In this document: in pieces, positions 8,628 through 18,716 of the stretch
Numbering within the stretch: the first letter of the stretch is position 1
Layout of the letters: every line of letters begins with the position of its first letter
Assembly (NCBI RefSeq): GCF_900604385.1
Contig: NZ_LR027382.1
Span: 3,022,076 to 3,086,075, forward strand
Reading direction: 5' to 3'
DNA length: 64,000 bases
Source of the DNA: Alistipes megaguti
GTDB taxonomy: Bacteria; Bacteroidota; Bacteroidia; Bacteroidales; Rikenellaceae
Program-made: the position numbers and the translations under genes
The notes under the pieces: generated by a model
Seen by the model: only the letters and a program-made list of their open reading frames with translations
Database searches by the model: none
Told to the model about the DNA's origin: nothing

Positions 8628-9650
8628 ATGGGGCAAAAAGGTCACAGATTCGACAAAGAGGCACTCCGACACGGTGCCGACGAGCTGACGCATGAGGCAC
8701 AGATCCTTACACGCGACGTGGTGACGGCCCCCTTCCGACTGAAAACCTACCGCCTGATCCGCAAGATCCTCATCGGTTTCATCCTCGTCTCGATTGCCAA
8801 CGTCCTCTTCTCCTACTTCTTCTACACGCCCAAGATGTACCGCATCCTGCGCGACAACCGCGAAACGGTCATCCGTTACCGCATCCTCCAGGACCGCATC
8901 CGCACGGCACAGCGCCGCGTCGACGAGATCCGCCACCGCGACAGCTACGTCTACCGCTCGCTCTTCTCGACCGACACGCTCTCGATCCCCGGCGTCTGGA
9001 AGCCCTATCCCGATTCGAAATACGCCCCGCTGGCCGACGACGACTACGCGCCGCTGATGGTCGGCACCTGGCGCCAGATCGACGCCCTGGCCCGCACGCT
9101 CTATCTCGAATCGGTCTCGATGGACGAGCTCCAGCAGCTCTCCCGGAACAAGGAGCAGTTGGCCATGGCCGTACCCGCCATCTGGCCCATCGACCGCAAG
9201 GCACTGCACAACAACCACATCGGCGCCTTCACCCCGCGGCGCTTCCACCCCGTGCTCCACCGCGTGATTGCCCACACGGGTGTCGACTTCGGCTGCGACC
9301 GCGGTACGCCCGTCTTCGCCACGGGCGACGCCGTCGTCGAGATCGCCTCCGAAAACGGATACAACGGCGGGTACGGACACCAGGTCCTTCTGAACCACGA
9401 ATTCGGCTACAAAACCCGATACGCCCACCTGAGCGACGTGCTCGTCAAGCCCGGCGATACGGTCGTCCGCGGGCAGATCATCGCCCGAACCGGCAACACT
9501 GGCCGTTCGACCGGGCCCCACCTCCACTACGAGGTGATCCACAAGGGAGTCCCCGTCAACCCGATCAACTACTTCAACCGCGACATGACGGCCGAAGAGT
9601 ATGAGCGTCTGATGGAGAACCTGCGCGAAACCAACTTCGAAAAGTATTGA
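8628..9650 (+). CDS. M23 family metallopeptidase, membrane-anchored
   Basis: 340-residue peptidoglycan endopeptidase of the LytM/M23 type. Layout: short cytoplasmic N-terminus, one membrane segment about residues 48-65 (ILIGFILVSIANVLFSYFF), a charged coiled-coil-like linker to about 120, and a C-terminal M23 domain. The zinc ligands are intact: HTGVDF (HxxxD) near residue 221 and HLHYE (HxH) near 298, with YAHLSDV between. The ATG at 8628 follows the TAAATTTG box; the open frame continues upstream through alaS antisense sequence but is not coding there. The next gene is a paralogue 4 bases on, so the pair is probably cotranscribed and acts on the same envelope step. Confidence 0.88.
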   Translation: MGQKGHRFDKEALRHGADELTHEAQILTRDVVTAPFRLKTYRLIRKILIGFILVSIANVLFSYFFYTPKMYRILRDNRETVIRYRILQDRIRTAQRRVDEIRHRDSYVYRSLFSTDTLSIPGVWKPYPDSKYAPLADDDYAPLMVGTWRQIDALARTLYLESVSMDELQQLSRNKEQLAMAVPAIWPIDRKALHNNHIGAFTPRRFHPVLHRVIAHTGVDFGCDRGTPVFATGDAVVEIASENGYNGGYGHQVLLNHEFGYKTRYAHLSDVLVKPGDTVVRGQIIARTGNTGRSTGPHLHYEVIHKGVPVNPINYFNRDMTAEEYERLMENLRETNFEKY

Positions 9651-9654
9651 CGCC

Positions 9655-10605
9655 ATGACCGGTAAGAAGGATCTCGAACGTCTCCGCCGACGCAAACGCC
9701 GCAAACAACGGATCTTGAGTGCAACCGTACACCTGTTCGTCTGGTTCGGCGTCGCCGTACTCTACTACATCGGCTTCTCGATCTTCTTCGACACGCCGTT
9801 CGAATATCAGCTCAAACACTCGACCGACCGCCTCCGCTCGGAATACCACGCCCTCGAACAGCGCTACGACTCGCTGTCGAGGGTCCTCGACAACCTCGCG
9901 GACCGCGATCGAAACGTCTTCCGCATCCTCTTCGAATCGGAGCCCTACGACTTCGAGGACGAGGTCGAACAGCGGCAGGCCGCCACCTACGAGAAGATCG
10001 TCGGACGCTCGACCCGCCAGCTCAAGCGCGAACTGAGGGAAGGAGTTCTCGCCATGGAGCAGCAGATGGTCCGGCTGAACGACTCCTACCTCGAACTCCA
10101 GGCCCGGATCGACACCGTCGGCAAGGGCTGCAACAACATCCCCTCGATCCAGCCCGTGATCAACAAACAGCTTACCCTGCTGACTGCCTCCTACGGCATG
10201 CGCATCCACCCCTTCTTCAAGACCCTGCAGTCGCATCAGGGCGTAGACTACACCATTCCCGAGGGTTCGCGCGTCTTCGCTACGGCCGACGGCGTGGTCC
10301 GCGACGCCTCGTCGCGAAATTCAACCCAGGGCCAGACCGTCGTCATCGACCACGGAAACGGATACGAAACCTCCTACAGCCACCTTTCGAAAATCAACGT
10401 CCGCAAGGGCCAGAGCGTCCGCCGCGGCGACATCATCGCCCTCTCGGGCGACACGGGCCTCTCGCTGGCGCCCCACCTCCACTACGAGGTGCGCAAGGAC
10501 GGCATGCGCGTCGACCCAATCCACTACTTCTTCATGGAGCTCACCCCGAGCGAATACCAGCGGCTGATGCGCATCGCACAGTCGGGCATGCAATCCTTCG
10601 ACTGA
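9655..10605 (+). CDS. M23 family metallopeptidase, second paralogue
   Basis: 316 residues with the same plan as the preceding gene: basic N-terminus, one membrane helix about residues 20-42, a coiled-coil-prone segment (YHALEQRYDSLSRVLDNL) and a C-terminal LytM domain. Zinc-site motifs HQGVDY near residue 195 and HLHYEV near 277 are intact, so it should be an active endopeptidase rather than a degenerate EnvC-like activator. The spacing of 4 bases from the upstream paralogue and the 1-base overlap (TGATG) with the downstream HAD gene indicate one operon. The linkers of the two paralogues differ strongly, which may set different partners or reach. Confidence 0.88.
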   Translation: MTGKKDLERLRRRKRRKQRILSATVHLFVWFGVAVLYYIGFSIFFDTPFEYQLKHSTDRLRSEYHALEQRYDSLSRVLDNLADRDRNVFRILFESEPYDFEDEVEQRQAATYEKIVGRSTRQLKRELREGVLAMEQQMVRLNDSYLELQARIDTVGKGCNNIPSIQPVINKQLTLLTASYGMRIHPFFKTLQSHQGVDYTIPEGSRVFATADGVVRDASSRNSTQGQTVVIDHGNGYETSYSHLSKINVRKGQSVRRGDIIALSGDTGLSLAPHLHYEVRKDGMRVDPIHYFFMELTPSEYQRLMRIAQSGMQSFD

Positions 10606-11216
10606 TGGCACCCGCAGGCAACGACACCCGAATCCGGCTGCTGCTGCTCGATTTCGACGGCACGCTGGCCGACACCCGTCGGGCCAATACGCTGGCCTAT
10701 GTCGCCGCGCTGGGTGAGGCCGGCTATCCCCTGACCGGGGAGGAGTATGCGGCCCGCTACTTCGGCATGCGCTGCGAAGAGTTTCTCACGCAGTACGGCA
10801 TCACCGACCCCGCCGAGCGCGAACGGATCCGTCGGCGCAAGATTGCCCTCTACCCGTCGTTCTTCGACTCGGTGCGGTTGAACCGCCCGCTGTGGGAGTT
10901 CTGCCGCCAGTTCCGCAGCCAGGGCGGCCGCGTATGGGTGGTCTCGACCGGAAGCCGCGCCAACATCGAAAACGTGATGCATCATCTCGGAATCGGAGGC
11001 CCCGACACCCCGGAGGACGAAGCTCCGCTCGGACGCGTCGACGGCATTCTCTCGGGGCAGGACATCGCCCGGGCCAAACCCCACCCCGACTGCTTTCTGG
11101 AGGTGATGCGCCGCGAAGGGTGTCCGCCGCGCGAGACGCTCATCTTCGAAGATTCGCCGATCGGCATCGAGGCCGCCCGTCGAAGCGGTGCCGGCTACTT
11201 CGTCGTCAAGCTCTGA
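10605..11216 (+). CDS. HAD superfamily hydrolase
   Basis: 203-residue haloacid-dehalogenase phosphatase of the Gph/beta-phosphoglucomutase-like group. Motif I LLLDFDGTLADT near residue 13 (nucleophile and acid/base Asp), motif II VVSTGSR near 110, the Lys of motif III in ARAKPHPD and motif IV FEDSPIGIEAA near 183 are all present; a helical cap lies between I and II. The substrate cannot be called. The start overlaps the preceding M23 stop by one base, suggesting coupling. A terminator follows at 11391. Confidence 0.85.
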   Translation: MAPAGNDTRIRLLLLDFDGTLADTRRANTLAYVAALGEAGYPLTGEEYAARYFGMRCEEFLTQYGITDPAERERIRRRKIALYPSFFDSVRLNRPLWEFCRQFRSQGGRVWVVSTGSRANIENVMHHLGIGGPDTPEDEAPLGRVDGILSGQDIARAKPHPDCFLEVMRREGCPPRETLIFEDSPIGIEAARRSGAGYFVVKL

Positions 11217-11390
11217 CAGCAGAACAAACGCGGCAGAAGAGGGGACAAGGACCGGCGACGGCTGACAGAACAAGCCCCGCGAAAGGCCGGCAACGGCCAA
11301 TCGGGAAGAGATGCAGCCGCCCGCAATACGTGCGGAAGCCCGCAATTCACACGAACCCGAGACCCGCACAAAACACTCCCAATTCACACA

Positions 11391-11425
11391 AAAAGCCCCA
11401 GGGAGTTTTCTCCCCGGGGCTTTTT
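11391..11425. terminator. bidirectional terminator
   Basis: AAAAGCCCC (11391-11399) pairs with GGGGCTTTT (11416-11424), inner GGGAG with CTCCC, loop TTTT. It serves the M23/HAD operon and the convergent proline-rich lipoprotein. 11217-11390 shows nothing else recognisable. Confidence 0.8.
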
Positions 11426-11443
11426 ATGCCTGTCGCCATTCGA

Positions 11444-11743
11444 TCAGAAGCGCGGATCGTCGTACCGTCGGGGCGGCGTGGGCGGCTTCTGCTTCTTGGG
11501 TTTCTTCGGTTTTTGGGGTTTGCCGGGCTTTCCGGGCTTCTGCGGCCCGGGACGCTGCGGCCCGGGATGGTGGGGACCGTGATGGTGGGGACCATAGCCC
11601 GGCGGAGGCGGCACCTCGTGGGGTGGACGGCGCGGCGGCCGAGGCCCGACGGGCCGGACGGGCCGGACGGCACATGAGGTGAACAGCAGTGAGAAGAGCA
11701 GGGTCGCAATCAGACCCACACTCCAGAATCGTCGCAGTTTCAT
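11444..11743 (-). CDS. small proline/lysine-rich lipoprotein
   Basis: 99 residues. A signal peptide (LRRFWSVGLIATLLFSLLF) ends in the lipobox FTSC (Cys about 24). The mature part is almost only Pro, Gly, His, Lys and Arg: a P/R stretch, a HHHGPHHPGP segment and KPKKPKK repeats. No domain is recognisable. Such extended basic lipoproteins could act as spacers or bind anionic cell-wall polymers, but that is inference. The low-complexity composition means it could be a poorly conserved gene; the intact signal peptide, lipobox and terminator support it as real. Confidence 0.65.
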   Translation of the reverse strand: MKLRRFWSVGLIATLLFSLLFTSCAVRPVRPVGPRPPRRPPHEVPPPPGYGPHHHGPHHPGPQRPGPQKPGKPGKPQKPKKPKKQKPPTPPRRYDDPRF

Positions 11744-11873
11744 GGTCGGAGGTGTTTAGGATTCTCTTACAAAGTTACACTTTTTTCCGGGACTGCAAAA
11801 CTCTTTCCAGAACGGATCACCCTTCCCGGTTGAGCCGAAAGACAAAACGAACCGGAAATACCGACCCCATACC

Positions 11874-14714
11874 CTACCGTTTGCAGATGATGTTGAAGTC
11901 GCAGTAGCGGCACGTATCCGCATCGGCACACTGCCGGAACGGTGTTGCCGGATCGTACATCTCGGCCAGCGTCGCGCGCACCAGCTCCTCGAAGCGTTCG
12001 GCATAGAGCGTATAGCGGCCGCCGCGGACGCCCGTCTCATGATCAACCAGCGTCGGGAGATACGTCTCCCGGTTCATCGCCCGCACGTAGTACAAGGTCG
12101 GCTCGGCATCGAGTCCCTGCGTGCGGTAGAGCATCATGGCGTAGAGCAGCGTCTGCAGGATGTTCGACAGGCGCTGCTTCCCCTCGCCGTGGAAGAGGCT
12201 GTCGAGCCCCGCGAACTCCAGATGCGGTGCCCCGGTCTTGTAGTCGACCACGCGCAGCGATCCGTCATCCAGCCGGTCGATGCGGTCGGCAATGCCCGCG
12301 AACTTCATCCGCAGCGTGCGCTCCCCGGCCCGGAAATCGAATCCGTACGAAACCGGCTGCTCGAGCCCCTGCACCGTGAAGCCGTCGTGCGCCGCGTCGT
12401 AGGGCATCACCCCGCCCCGCAGGTAGCGCGTCACGATATCCTTGACCAACAGCAGGTTGCCCGTATAGTCCTCCGTCGTGGCCTTCGGGTCGTTCAGGTA
12501 GTTCTCGTTGATCGACTCCTCGACGGCCCGGGCCACCTCCTTCGTGCGGAGCAGTGCGCGGAGCGTTGCGCCGGGGTGCGACTCGCCGACGATCCGCGTG
12601 TAGAGTTTCTGCAGCGCCGCGTGAAGGATCGTACCGAACATCGGCGCGTCGACCTCCTCCGAAATCTCGTCGTCGGTCTCCAGCCGCGCCACCGAGTGGA
12701 AGTAGAAGCGCAGCGGACACGCCACGTAGCGGTAAAAGGCCGTCGGCGAGAGGGTTGCCTTCGACGCCGGATCGGTGAAGCGCTCCAGACGCTGCATCAC
12801 CGCGGCATCCTTCGCCACCTCGATCGGTTCGCTCTGCGCCAGGTTGACGTCGACGCCCACCTCGATGCGCCGCAGCGGAATGCCGCTCTCGTAGTCGAGC
12901 TGGTAGATGTAGCGGCTCGGTTCGCCCGTCGACTTGTCGTCGGCATGCGAGCAGTAGACCATCCACACGCGCCGCGCCCGTTGCAGCAGGCGGTAGAAAT
13001 AGTAGGCGTAGACCCCTTCGTGGTGTTCGGGGGTCGGCAGCCCGTAGGCCGAGCGCAGATTGTAGGGGATGAACGACGCCTGGGCCATGTGGTTGCCCGG
13101 GAAGTTGTCGTCGTTCATCGAGAGCAGGATGACGTTCTCGAAGTCGAGGTTGCGCGTCTCGAGGATACCCATCACCTGAAGCCCCTCGAGCGGCTCCCCC
13201 TCGTAAGGGATACGCATCGTCTGCAGGTGACGCCGCAGCAGCGAGGCATAGATCTCCGTCGAAAGTTCGATGTCGCACGCCTCGAGCGAGTTGCGCAGCT
13301 TGGTGAGCTCCCCGGCGATGACGGCCAGAAACTCCACCCGCTGGCGGGCGTCGTTCCCCTTGTAGGGGATGCGGGCCACGGCCTCGACCACCCGCAGCAG
13401 CCACTCCGAAAGCGACTGCCACCCCTCGGCCGCCGCAAAGATCGTCGTCAACAGTTCGTTGCGCGCCAGCCACGAGCCGTCGATCGAGATGCGCCGCTCG
13501 CGGACGATCTCCTCCTGCATCTGCCGCGTCAGGTCGGGATCGCTCTCCGAGACGTAGGGATGGGCCAGAATTCCCTCCGCATCGGCGTGGTAGAACGACC
13601 ACCCGTCGCCCTTGCGACGGCGGTGGTTCTGCAGTTCGATGAGGCGCTCGACGAAGGTGTAGGCCAGCGTCGTGCGCAGCGGGTAGCCCATCGTGACGTT
13701 CACACGGCCGATCTCGGGCGGCAGGGCATAGAGCAGCGGCAGCAGCAGGTTCTCGTCCGTCAGTACCACGGCCGTGCGTTTGTCGAGCGCCCGCCCGCCG
13801 GAGAGTCCGCTCAGGATGCCCGCCGCAGCCTTGCACTGCACGGCGTTCGACACCGCAGCCACCGAGGTGAGCTCCTTCGGCGAGGTCATGTTGTCGTGCG
13901 AAACCGCCCCGCGCGGCGGAAACTGCACGACGTTCTCGCGTACGAACATCCCCGCCTCCTGCTCGGGCGAATCCTTGTAGTAGGAGTCATAGTCCCAATA
14001 GAAGTCCGTCTCGGCAGCCGTCGACAGGAAGCGGAAGAGCGTCTTCTCGCATTCGGACAGGGCGTTGAAGCCCGCCACGACGTAGCGCCGCGGCTCCGGG
14101 AAGGAGAACGCCCCGGCCCGGATCCGCTCGGCCGCCGCTCGCTGGATCATTCCTCCGTAGGCGATGCCCAGCTCCGTAAGGCGGTCGCGCAGCCGGTGAT
14201 AAACCGTCCCCAGTGTCTTCCAGATGGCCAGAAAGCGCCGCTTCTCGGCCGAAAGATCGGCCTCGGGCCCCAGCGTCGACCAGAACTGCAGGATCTGCAG
14301 CTGCCGCGGCGTAAGGTACGAAATGTCGGCCTCGAGCTCCTTGATATCGGTGATGTTGCGGAAGAGCTGGTCGGCATCCACGGCGTATTTGTCGATCGTG
14401 TCGAAGTCGTTGAGCAGCATCTCGCCCCAGAAGTAGAACTTGTCGAAGGGCTCGGCGTGGTACTCCGAGTAGATCTTGTAGAGCTCGGTGATCAGACGCA
14501 CGCGGTCCCCCGTATGGAGTCCCGAAATCTCGGTCATCAGGTCGTCGATGGTCACCCACTCGGGCTGCCACATCGGCCGCTCGACAATCTGCGACAGGGC
14601 GTCGATGAAGAAGAGCCGCGCACGCCGCGACGGAAAGAGGATCGCCCGCTCCGAGAGCAACTCCCCGTAGCGGGCGTAGAGATCCGCCGCAACCTCCTGC
14701 AGAAACGTTTTCAT
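11874..14714 (-). CDS. AddB-like PD-(D/E)XK nuclease/helicase-like protein
   Basis: 946 residues. C-terminal RecB-family nuclease domain: the metal/catalytic core ADRIDRLDDG..VVDYKTG near residue 815-835, and the Cys ligands of an AddB-type 4Fe-4S cluster, one in YVACPLRFYFH (about 665) and three in DTCRYCDFNIIC at the very C-terminus. The N-terminal two thirds resemble an inactivated UvrD-like helicase (FPSRRARLFF at the start, no true Walker A). This is the AddB/RexB architecture, the partner of AddA in double-strand-break end resection. The start at 14714 gives MKTFLQEVAADLY; upstream in-frame codons run into the neighbour's terminal region. The AddA-like gene is divergent at 15554. Confidence 0.85.
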   Translation of the reverse strand: MKTFLQEVAADLYARYGELLSERAILFPSRRARLFFIDALSQIVERPMWQPEWVTIDDLMTEISGLHTGDRVRLITELYKIYSEYHAEPFDKFYFWGEMLLNDFDTIDKYAVDADQLFRNITDIKELEADISYLTPRQLQILQFWSTLGPEADLSAEKRRFLAIWKTLGTVYHRLRDRLTELGIAYGGMIQRAAAERIRAGAFSFPEPRRYVVAGFNALSECEKTLFRFLSTAAETDFYWDYDSYYKDSPEQEAGMFVRENVVQFPPRGAVSHDNMTSPKELTSVAAVSNAVQCKAAAGILSGLSGGRALDKRTAVVLTDENLLLPLLYALPPEIGRVNVTMGYPLRTTLAYTFVERLIELQNHRRRKGDGWSFYHADAEGILAHPYVSESDPDLTRQMQEEIVRERRISIDGSWLARNELLTTIFAAAEGWQSLSEWLLRVVEAVARIPYKGNDARQRVEFLAVIAGELTKLRNSLEACDIELSTEIYASLLRRHLQTMRIPYEGEPLEGLQVMGILETRNLDFENVILLSMNDDNFPGNHMAQASFIPYNLRSAYGLPTPEHHEGVYAYYFYRLLQRARRVWMVYCSHADDKSTGEPSRYIYQLDYESGIPLRRIEVGVDVNLAQSEPIEVAKDAAVMQRLERFTDPASKATLSPTAFYRYVACPLRFYFHSVARLETDDEISEEVDAPMFGTILHAALQKLYTRIVGESHPGATLRALLRTKEVARAVEESINENYLNDPKATTEDYTGNLLLVKDIVTRYLRGGVMPYDAAHDGFTVQGLEQPVSYGFDFRAGERTLRMKFAGIADRIDRLDDGSLRVVDYKTGAPHLEFAGLDSLFHGEGKQRLSNILQTLLYAMMLYRTQGLDAEPTLYYVRAMNRETYLPTLVDHETGVRGGRYTLYAERFEELVRATLAEMYDPATPFRQCADADTCRYCDFNIICKR

Positions 14715-14754
14715 GGATGGGTCGATTCGCAATGGGATTATTGCGCAGCGAGGG

Positions 14755-15459
14755 CTACTCGCCGATGCGGGTGATGCCGCCGCCCATAAACTTCTCACCC
14801 CCGCGGATGACGGTCGGATTGCCCCGGTAGGCGATCTTGCCGCCCGTCGAGGTACTCCCCTCGAAGCGGTCGGTCACCCACAGCGAGGCCGACCCCGAAC
14901 CGATGACGTTCGCTTCGGCCGACATCACCTCGAGCTGCCCGGCTTCGAGCGTCCCCGACGACAGATAGAGCGATACGTAACGCGCCTCGCCGCTCAGCGA
15001 AGTGTGGCTTTTGCCCGTGAGTTCGAGCTTGAGATCCTTGACGTCGAGATTGGCCTCCACGCGGGCCAGCCCTCCGACCGTCAGGTCGAGCGTCGTGGCC
15101 ACAAGCGTGCTGTCGAACGTCGCCCGTGCATCCGCAATGGCGATCCGCTCCAGCGAGTTGTAATACACCGAAACCTCCGTACGCTCCGCACGCCGCGCAT
15201 CGGGACGCTCGGCGATGGTCAGCACCCGGTCGCGGACCTCAAACCGGAAACGCGTCGTATAGGCCCCCTTCGTGTCGTAGATGATCTTCGGAGCCTGGTC
15301 GTCCGGAACCCGGATGAAGCGCACGTCGATCGGTGCCGCAACCTCCACGGCCGTAAACGACGTAAGCCACTCGCGTTGCGGCCCGTCGGTGGCAGTCGTC
15401 TGCGCCTGCATCACACCCAAGAGACACAAGGTCAGCAGCGTCAAAAACATTTTTTTCAT
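14755..15459 (-). CDS. GIN-domain (DUF2807) secreted protein
   Basis: 234 residues with a cleavable signal peptide (LTLLTLCLLGVMQAQ) and a head GIN domain: FTAVEVAAPIDVRFIRV near residue 35, then repeated short beta strands (DLTVGGLARVEANLD, LKLELTGKSHTSLSG, VSLYLSSGTLEAGQL) of a right-handed beta-solenoid. This is a common Bacteroidota envelope protein of unknown function. It lies on the minus strand just upstream of the AddB-like gene (40-base gap), so both may be transcribed together although a functional link is not evident. Confidence 0.85.
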   Translation of the reverse strand: MKKMFLTLLTLCLLGVMQAQTTATDGPQREWLTSFTAVEVAAPIDVRFIRVPDDQAPKIIYDTKGAYTTRFRFEVRDRVLTIAERPDARRAERTEVSVYYNSLERIAIADARATFDSTLVATTLDLTVGGLARVEANLDVKDLKLELTGKSHTSLSGEARYVSLYLSSGTLEAGQLEVMSAEANVIGSGSASLWVTDRFEGSTSTGGKIAYRGNPTVIRGGEKFMGGGITRIGE

Positions 15460-15553
15460 GACTCGGTCTGTTTTGTTCCGCTAATTTACGAATTTCTTGC
15501 GAATTTCGGGTTTTGTTTCGTATTTTTACCTATCCAAAACGAAATTCCGAACA

Positions 15554-18500
15554 GTGAGAGCGAAGATCCTGAACGCCAGCGCCGGGTCCGGAAAGACCTA
15601 TCAGCTGGCCTACAAATATGTCCACGACGTCATCGAAGAGCCCGAACTCTATCGTCACATCCTCGCCGTGACCTTCACCAACAAGGCCACCGAGGAGATG
15701 AAATCCCGCATCCTGAAAGAGATTCACCGTCTGGCCGCAGGAGAGGAAAGCAACTACCTGCGGAATCTCTGCGACGAACTCTCGCTCGACGAACGCACCG
15801 TGCGCAAACGCGCCGCCTCGGCCCAGGCGAAGATCCTCCACGACTACTCGCGATTCACCGTGCTGACCATCGACACCTTCTTTCAGCGCATCCTGCGCGC
15901 CTTCATCAAGGAGCTGGGCATCGACCTGAACTACAACGTCGAGATCGAAACCTCGTCCATCCTCTCGAAAAGCGCCGACGCCCTGATCGAGCAAATCACC
16001 GTCGATGGCGATCTGCAGCGCTGGCTCACCTCCTTCGTGCAGGAGCGCATCGACGAGGGGCTCAAATGGGACGTCCGCGACGGCATCCTGGCCCTGGCCG
16101 GCGAGATCTTCAAGGAGAAGAACAAGTCGGCACTCAACCGCGCTCCCTCGCGCGAGGAGCTCGAACGCATCGTCGGCCGCATCACGGCCCGGTCCGAAGC
16201 CTCGAAAAAGGAGATCCGCGAAACGGCCGCCCGCGCCGTCGGAATCATCTCACGGGCCGGACTCTCCGTCGACGACTTCCCCTACAAGAAGGCCGGATTC
16301 GCCCGCTGGTTCTTCACCGCGGCCGACGGCGCCGTCGACGGCTGCGGTTCGCGTGCCCGCGAGGCCGCCGACGACCTGTCAAAATGGGGGAAAAGCGACT
16401 CCCCGTCACGCAACCTCGCCCCACAGCTGCAACCGCTGCTCGCCCGCATGCGCGACCTGTACGACGCCAACCGCCGGATCTGGAACACCTGCAGCCTGCT
16501 GCGTGAGAACTTCCGCAGCTTCGCCCTGCTGGCCGACCTCTATGCCCGCGTCCAGAAGATCTGCGAGGAGCAGAACCTCATGCTCCTCTCCGAAACCAAA
16601 TACCTCCTCTCGGAATTCATCGACCACAACGACGCCCCGTTCATCTACGAAAAGGTCGGAAACCGCTATGACCGCTTCATGATCGACGAATTTCAGGATA
16701 CGTCGGTCAAGGAGTGGGAAAACTTCCTTCCGCTGCTGCAAAACGCCATGGCGCAGTCCGAAAAGTGCTCGGTGCTGATCGTCGGCGACATCAAGCAGTC
16801 GATCTACCGCTGGCGCGGCGGCGACTGGCGCATCCTCCACGACCGAGCCCGGCAGGCCCTCGGTCCGAACAACACCGAGGTCGTGGTGCTGAAGGAGAAC
16901 TGGCGCAGTCTGCCCGACATCGTGAAATTCAACAACGGCGTCATCGACGAGATCGTCCGCAACGACAACCTCGCGCTTAACACCGGCCTGCAGACCGCCG
17001 CCGAGGCCGGCGCCATCTCCCGCGACGAGGCCGACGCACTGCGCGACACCCTCGCCAACGCCTACCTCCAACAGGCCCAGACGCCACGCCGCAAGTGCTG
17101 CCATCCGGGATATGTCAGTGTGGAGACCTACGACGGGAAACCGCCCGTCGTCGAACGCATCTGCCAGCTGCTCGACCGCGGATTCCGCCCCTGCGACATC
17201 ATGATTCTCGTCCGAGGTGCCACCGACGGAGGTCGCGTCGCCGCCGAACTGCTCGAATTCAAACAGCAGAATCAGGATCCCCGCTACCGCTTCGACGTGA
17301 TGACCCAGGAGGCGCTCGTGATCGGAAACGCCCCGATCAGTTCGTTCATCGCCGCAACGCTGCGGCTGGCGCTGAATCCCGACGAGTCGCTCTCGCGGGC
17401 CCTCTTCAACCACTACCTCGGGCGACCGTTCGACGCTCCGCTGAGCGATCCGGAGCGCGAATTCTTCCGCTCGATCCGGCTGCTCTCGCCCGAAGAGGCC
17501 TTCGAACGCATCGTCATGAAGTTCAACCTCCGGCACGAACACCGCCAGACGGCCTATCTGCAGGCCATTCACGAACAGATCATCGCCTTCTGCTCGTCGA
17601 AGATCGCCGATATCGCCCTTTTTCTGCGCTGGTGGGACGAGACGGGCTCCGGACGCTCGCTGAGTGTCGACGAGAGCCTCTCGACCATCGAGATCACCAC
17701 CATCCACAAGGCCAAGGGGCTCGAAAAACCCGCCGTCGTGATCCCCTACTGCTCGTGGGCGCTCGACCCCAAATCGAGCGGCACGATTCAGAACATCGTC
17801 TGGGCCGAGGCCCGTCAGGGCGAAGCCGAAAAGATCGGACAGTTCCCCGTCCGCTACCGCAAGAGTATGGCCGACTCGGCGTTCTCGTCCGAATTCTACC
17901 GCGAACAGGTCTACTCGCACGTCGACAACATCAATCTGCTCTACGTGGCCCTCACCCGGGCCGCCGAATCGCTCCACGTCTTCATCCCACGGCAGAGTGT
18001 CAATACGGTCGGCAATCTGCTGCTCAAGAGCCTGCACGTCGAGGAGGGAAAGGCCCGGGTCGGCGATCTGGAGGGGCTCTACACAACGGACGAGACCGGC
18101 GAACACTACCTCTTCGGGGAGTTTGCGGCCCCCGAACCCCGCAAAAAGGACGATGCCGAAGTCGAACACCTCGTCCTTGAGGAGTATCCAACGGCACAGG
18201 CCGATCTGCGGCTCCGTCTCCCCTCGCAGCGCTATTTCGAGGAGGAGTCTGCGGCCGACATCTCGCCGCGCGACTTCGGTATTCTGATGCACAAGGCCTT
18301 CGAGATGGCCGACGACGAGGAGGGGATCTACCGCGCCGTCGAGCAGATGCAGAGCGATGCCGCGCTCTCGCCCGGGGAGGCCGACCGCCTGCGGCAACGC
18401 ATTGCACGGGCGCTGAAGCTCCCCGAGGTGCACGAATGGTTCGGCGGTCAGTGGACGCGCGTGCGCAACGAGCAGGAGATCATCGTCCCGGGCAGCGCCT

Positions 18501-18703
18501 CGACCCGCCGGCCCGACCGCGTCATGATCGCCCGCGACGGCCGCATCGTCGTCGTCGACTACAAGTTCGGCGAACTCGATGCCGAACGCTACCGGCGTCA
18601 GATCCGCGAATATCTGCGGCTGCTCAACAACATGGGATATGTCAGCGCGGAGGGATTCCTGTGGTACGTCCGTCTCGGCAAGATCGAAAAGGTGGAGGCA
18701 TAA
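15554..18703 (+). CDS. AddA-like UvrD/Rep helicase-nuclease
   Basis: About 1049 residues. Walker A ASAGSGKTYQLAYK at the N-terminus, TFTNKATEEMKSRI (motif Ia), IDEFQDTS near residue 378 (Walker B), IVGDIKQSIYRWRGG (motif III), TTIHKAKGLEKP near 716 (motif V), LYVALTRA (motif VI) and a C-terminal PD-(D/E)XK nuclease core VMIARDGRIVVVDYKFG near 1005. It is the AddA half of an AddAB/RecBCD-type machine; the AddB-like gene is divergent at 14714. I take GTG at 15554 as start because VRAKILNASAGSGKT matches family N-termini and a promoter-like TATTTTTA lies at about 15520; the ATG at 15497 is upstream of that box. Confidence 0.85.
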   Translation: MRAKILNASAGSGKTYQLAYKYVHDVIEEPELYRHILAVTFTNKATEEMKSRILKEIHRLAAGEESNYLRNLCDELSLDERTVRKRAASAQAKILHDYSRFTVLTIDTFFQRILRAFIKELGIDLNYNVEIETSSILSKSADALIEQITVDGDLQRWLTSFVQERIDEGLKWDVRDGILALAGEIFKEKNKSALNRAPSREELERIVGRITARSEASKKEIRETAARAVGIISRAGLSVDDFPYKKAGFARWFFTAADGAVDGCGSRAREAADDLSKWGKSDSPSRNLAPQLQPLLARMRDLYDANRRIWNTCSLLRENFRSFALLADLYARVQKICEEQNLMLLSETKYLLSEFIDHNDAPFIYEKVGNRYDRFMIDEFQDTSVKEWENFLPLLQNAMAQSEKCSVLIVGDIKQSIYRWRGGDWRILHDRARQALGPNNTEVVVLKENWRSLPDIVKFNNGVIDEIVRNDNLALNTGLQTAAEAGAISRDEADALRDTLANAYLQQAQTPRRKCCHPGYVSVETYDGKPPVVERICQLLDRGFRPCDIMILVRGATDGGRVAAELLEFKQQNQDPRYRFDVMTQEALVIGNAPISSFIAATLRLALNPDESLSRALFNHYLGRPFDAPLSDPEREFFRSIRLLSPEEAFERIVMKFNLRHEHRQTAYLQAIHEQIIAFCSSKIADIALFLRWWDETGSGRSLSVDESLSTIEITTIHKAKGLEKPAVVIPYCSWALDPKSSGTIQNIVWAEARQGEAEKIGQFPVRYRKSMADSAFSSEFYREQVYSHVDNINLLYVALTRAAESLHVFIPRQSVNTVGNLLLKSLHVEEGKARVGDLEGLYTTDETGEHYLFGEFAAPEPRKKDDAEVEHLVLEEYPTAQADLRLRLPSQRYFEEESAADISPRDFGILMHKAFEMADDEEGIYRAVEQMQSDAALSPGEADRLRQRIARALKLPEVHEWFGGQWTRVRNEQEIIVPGSASTRRPDRVMIARDGRIVVVDYKFGELDAERYRRQIREYLRLLNNMGYVSAEGFLWYVRLGKIEKVEA

Positions 18704-18716
18704 CCCCGGGGCCGGA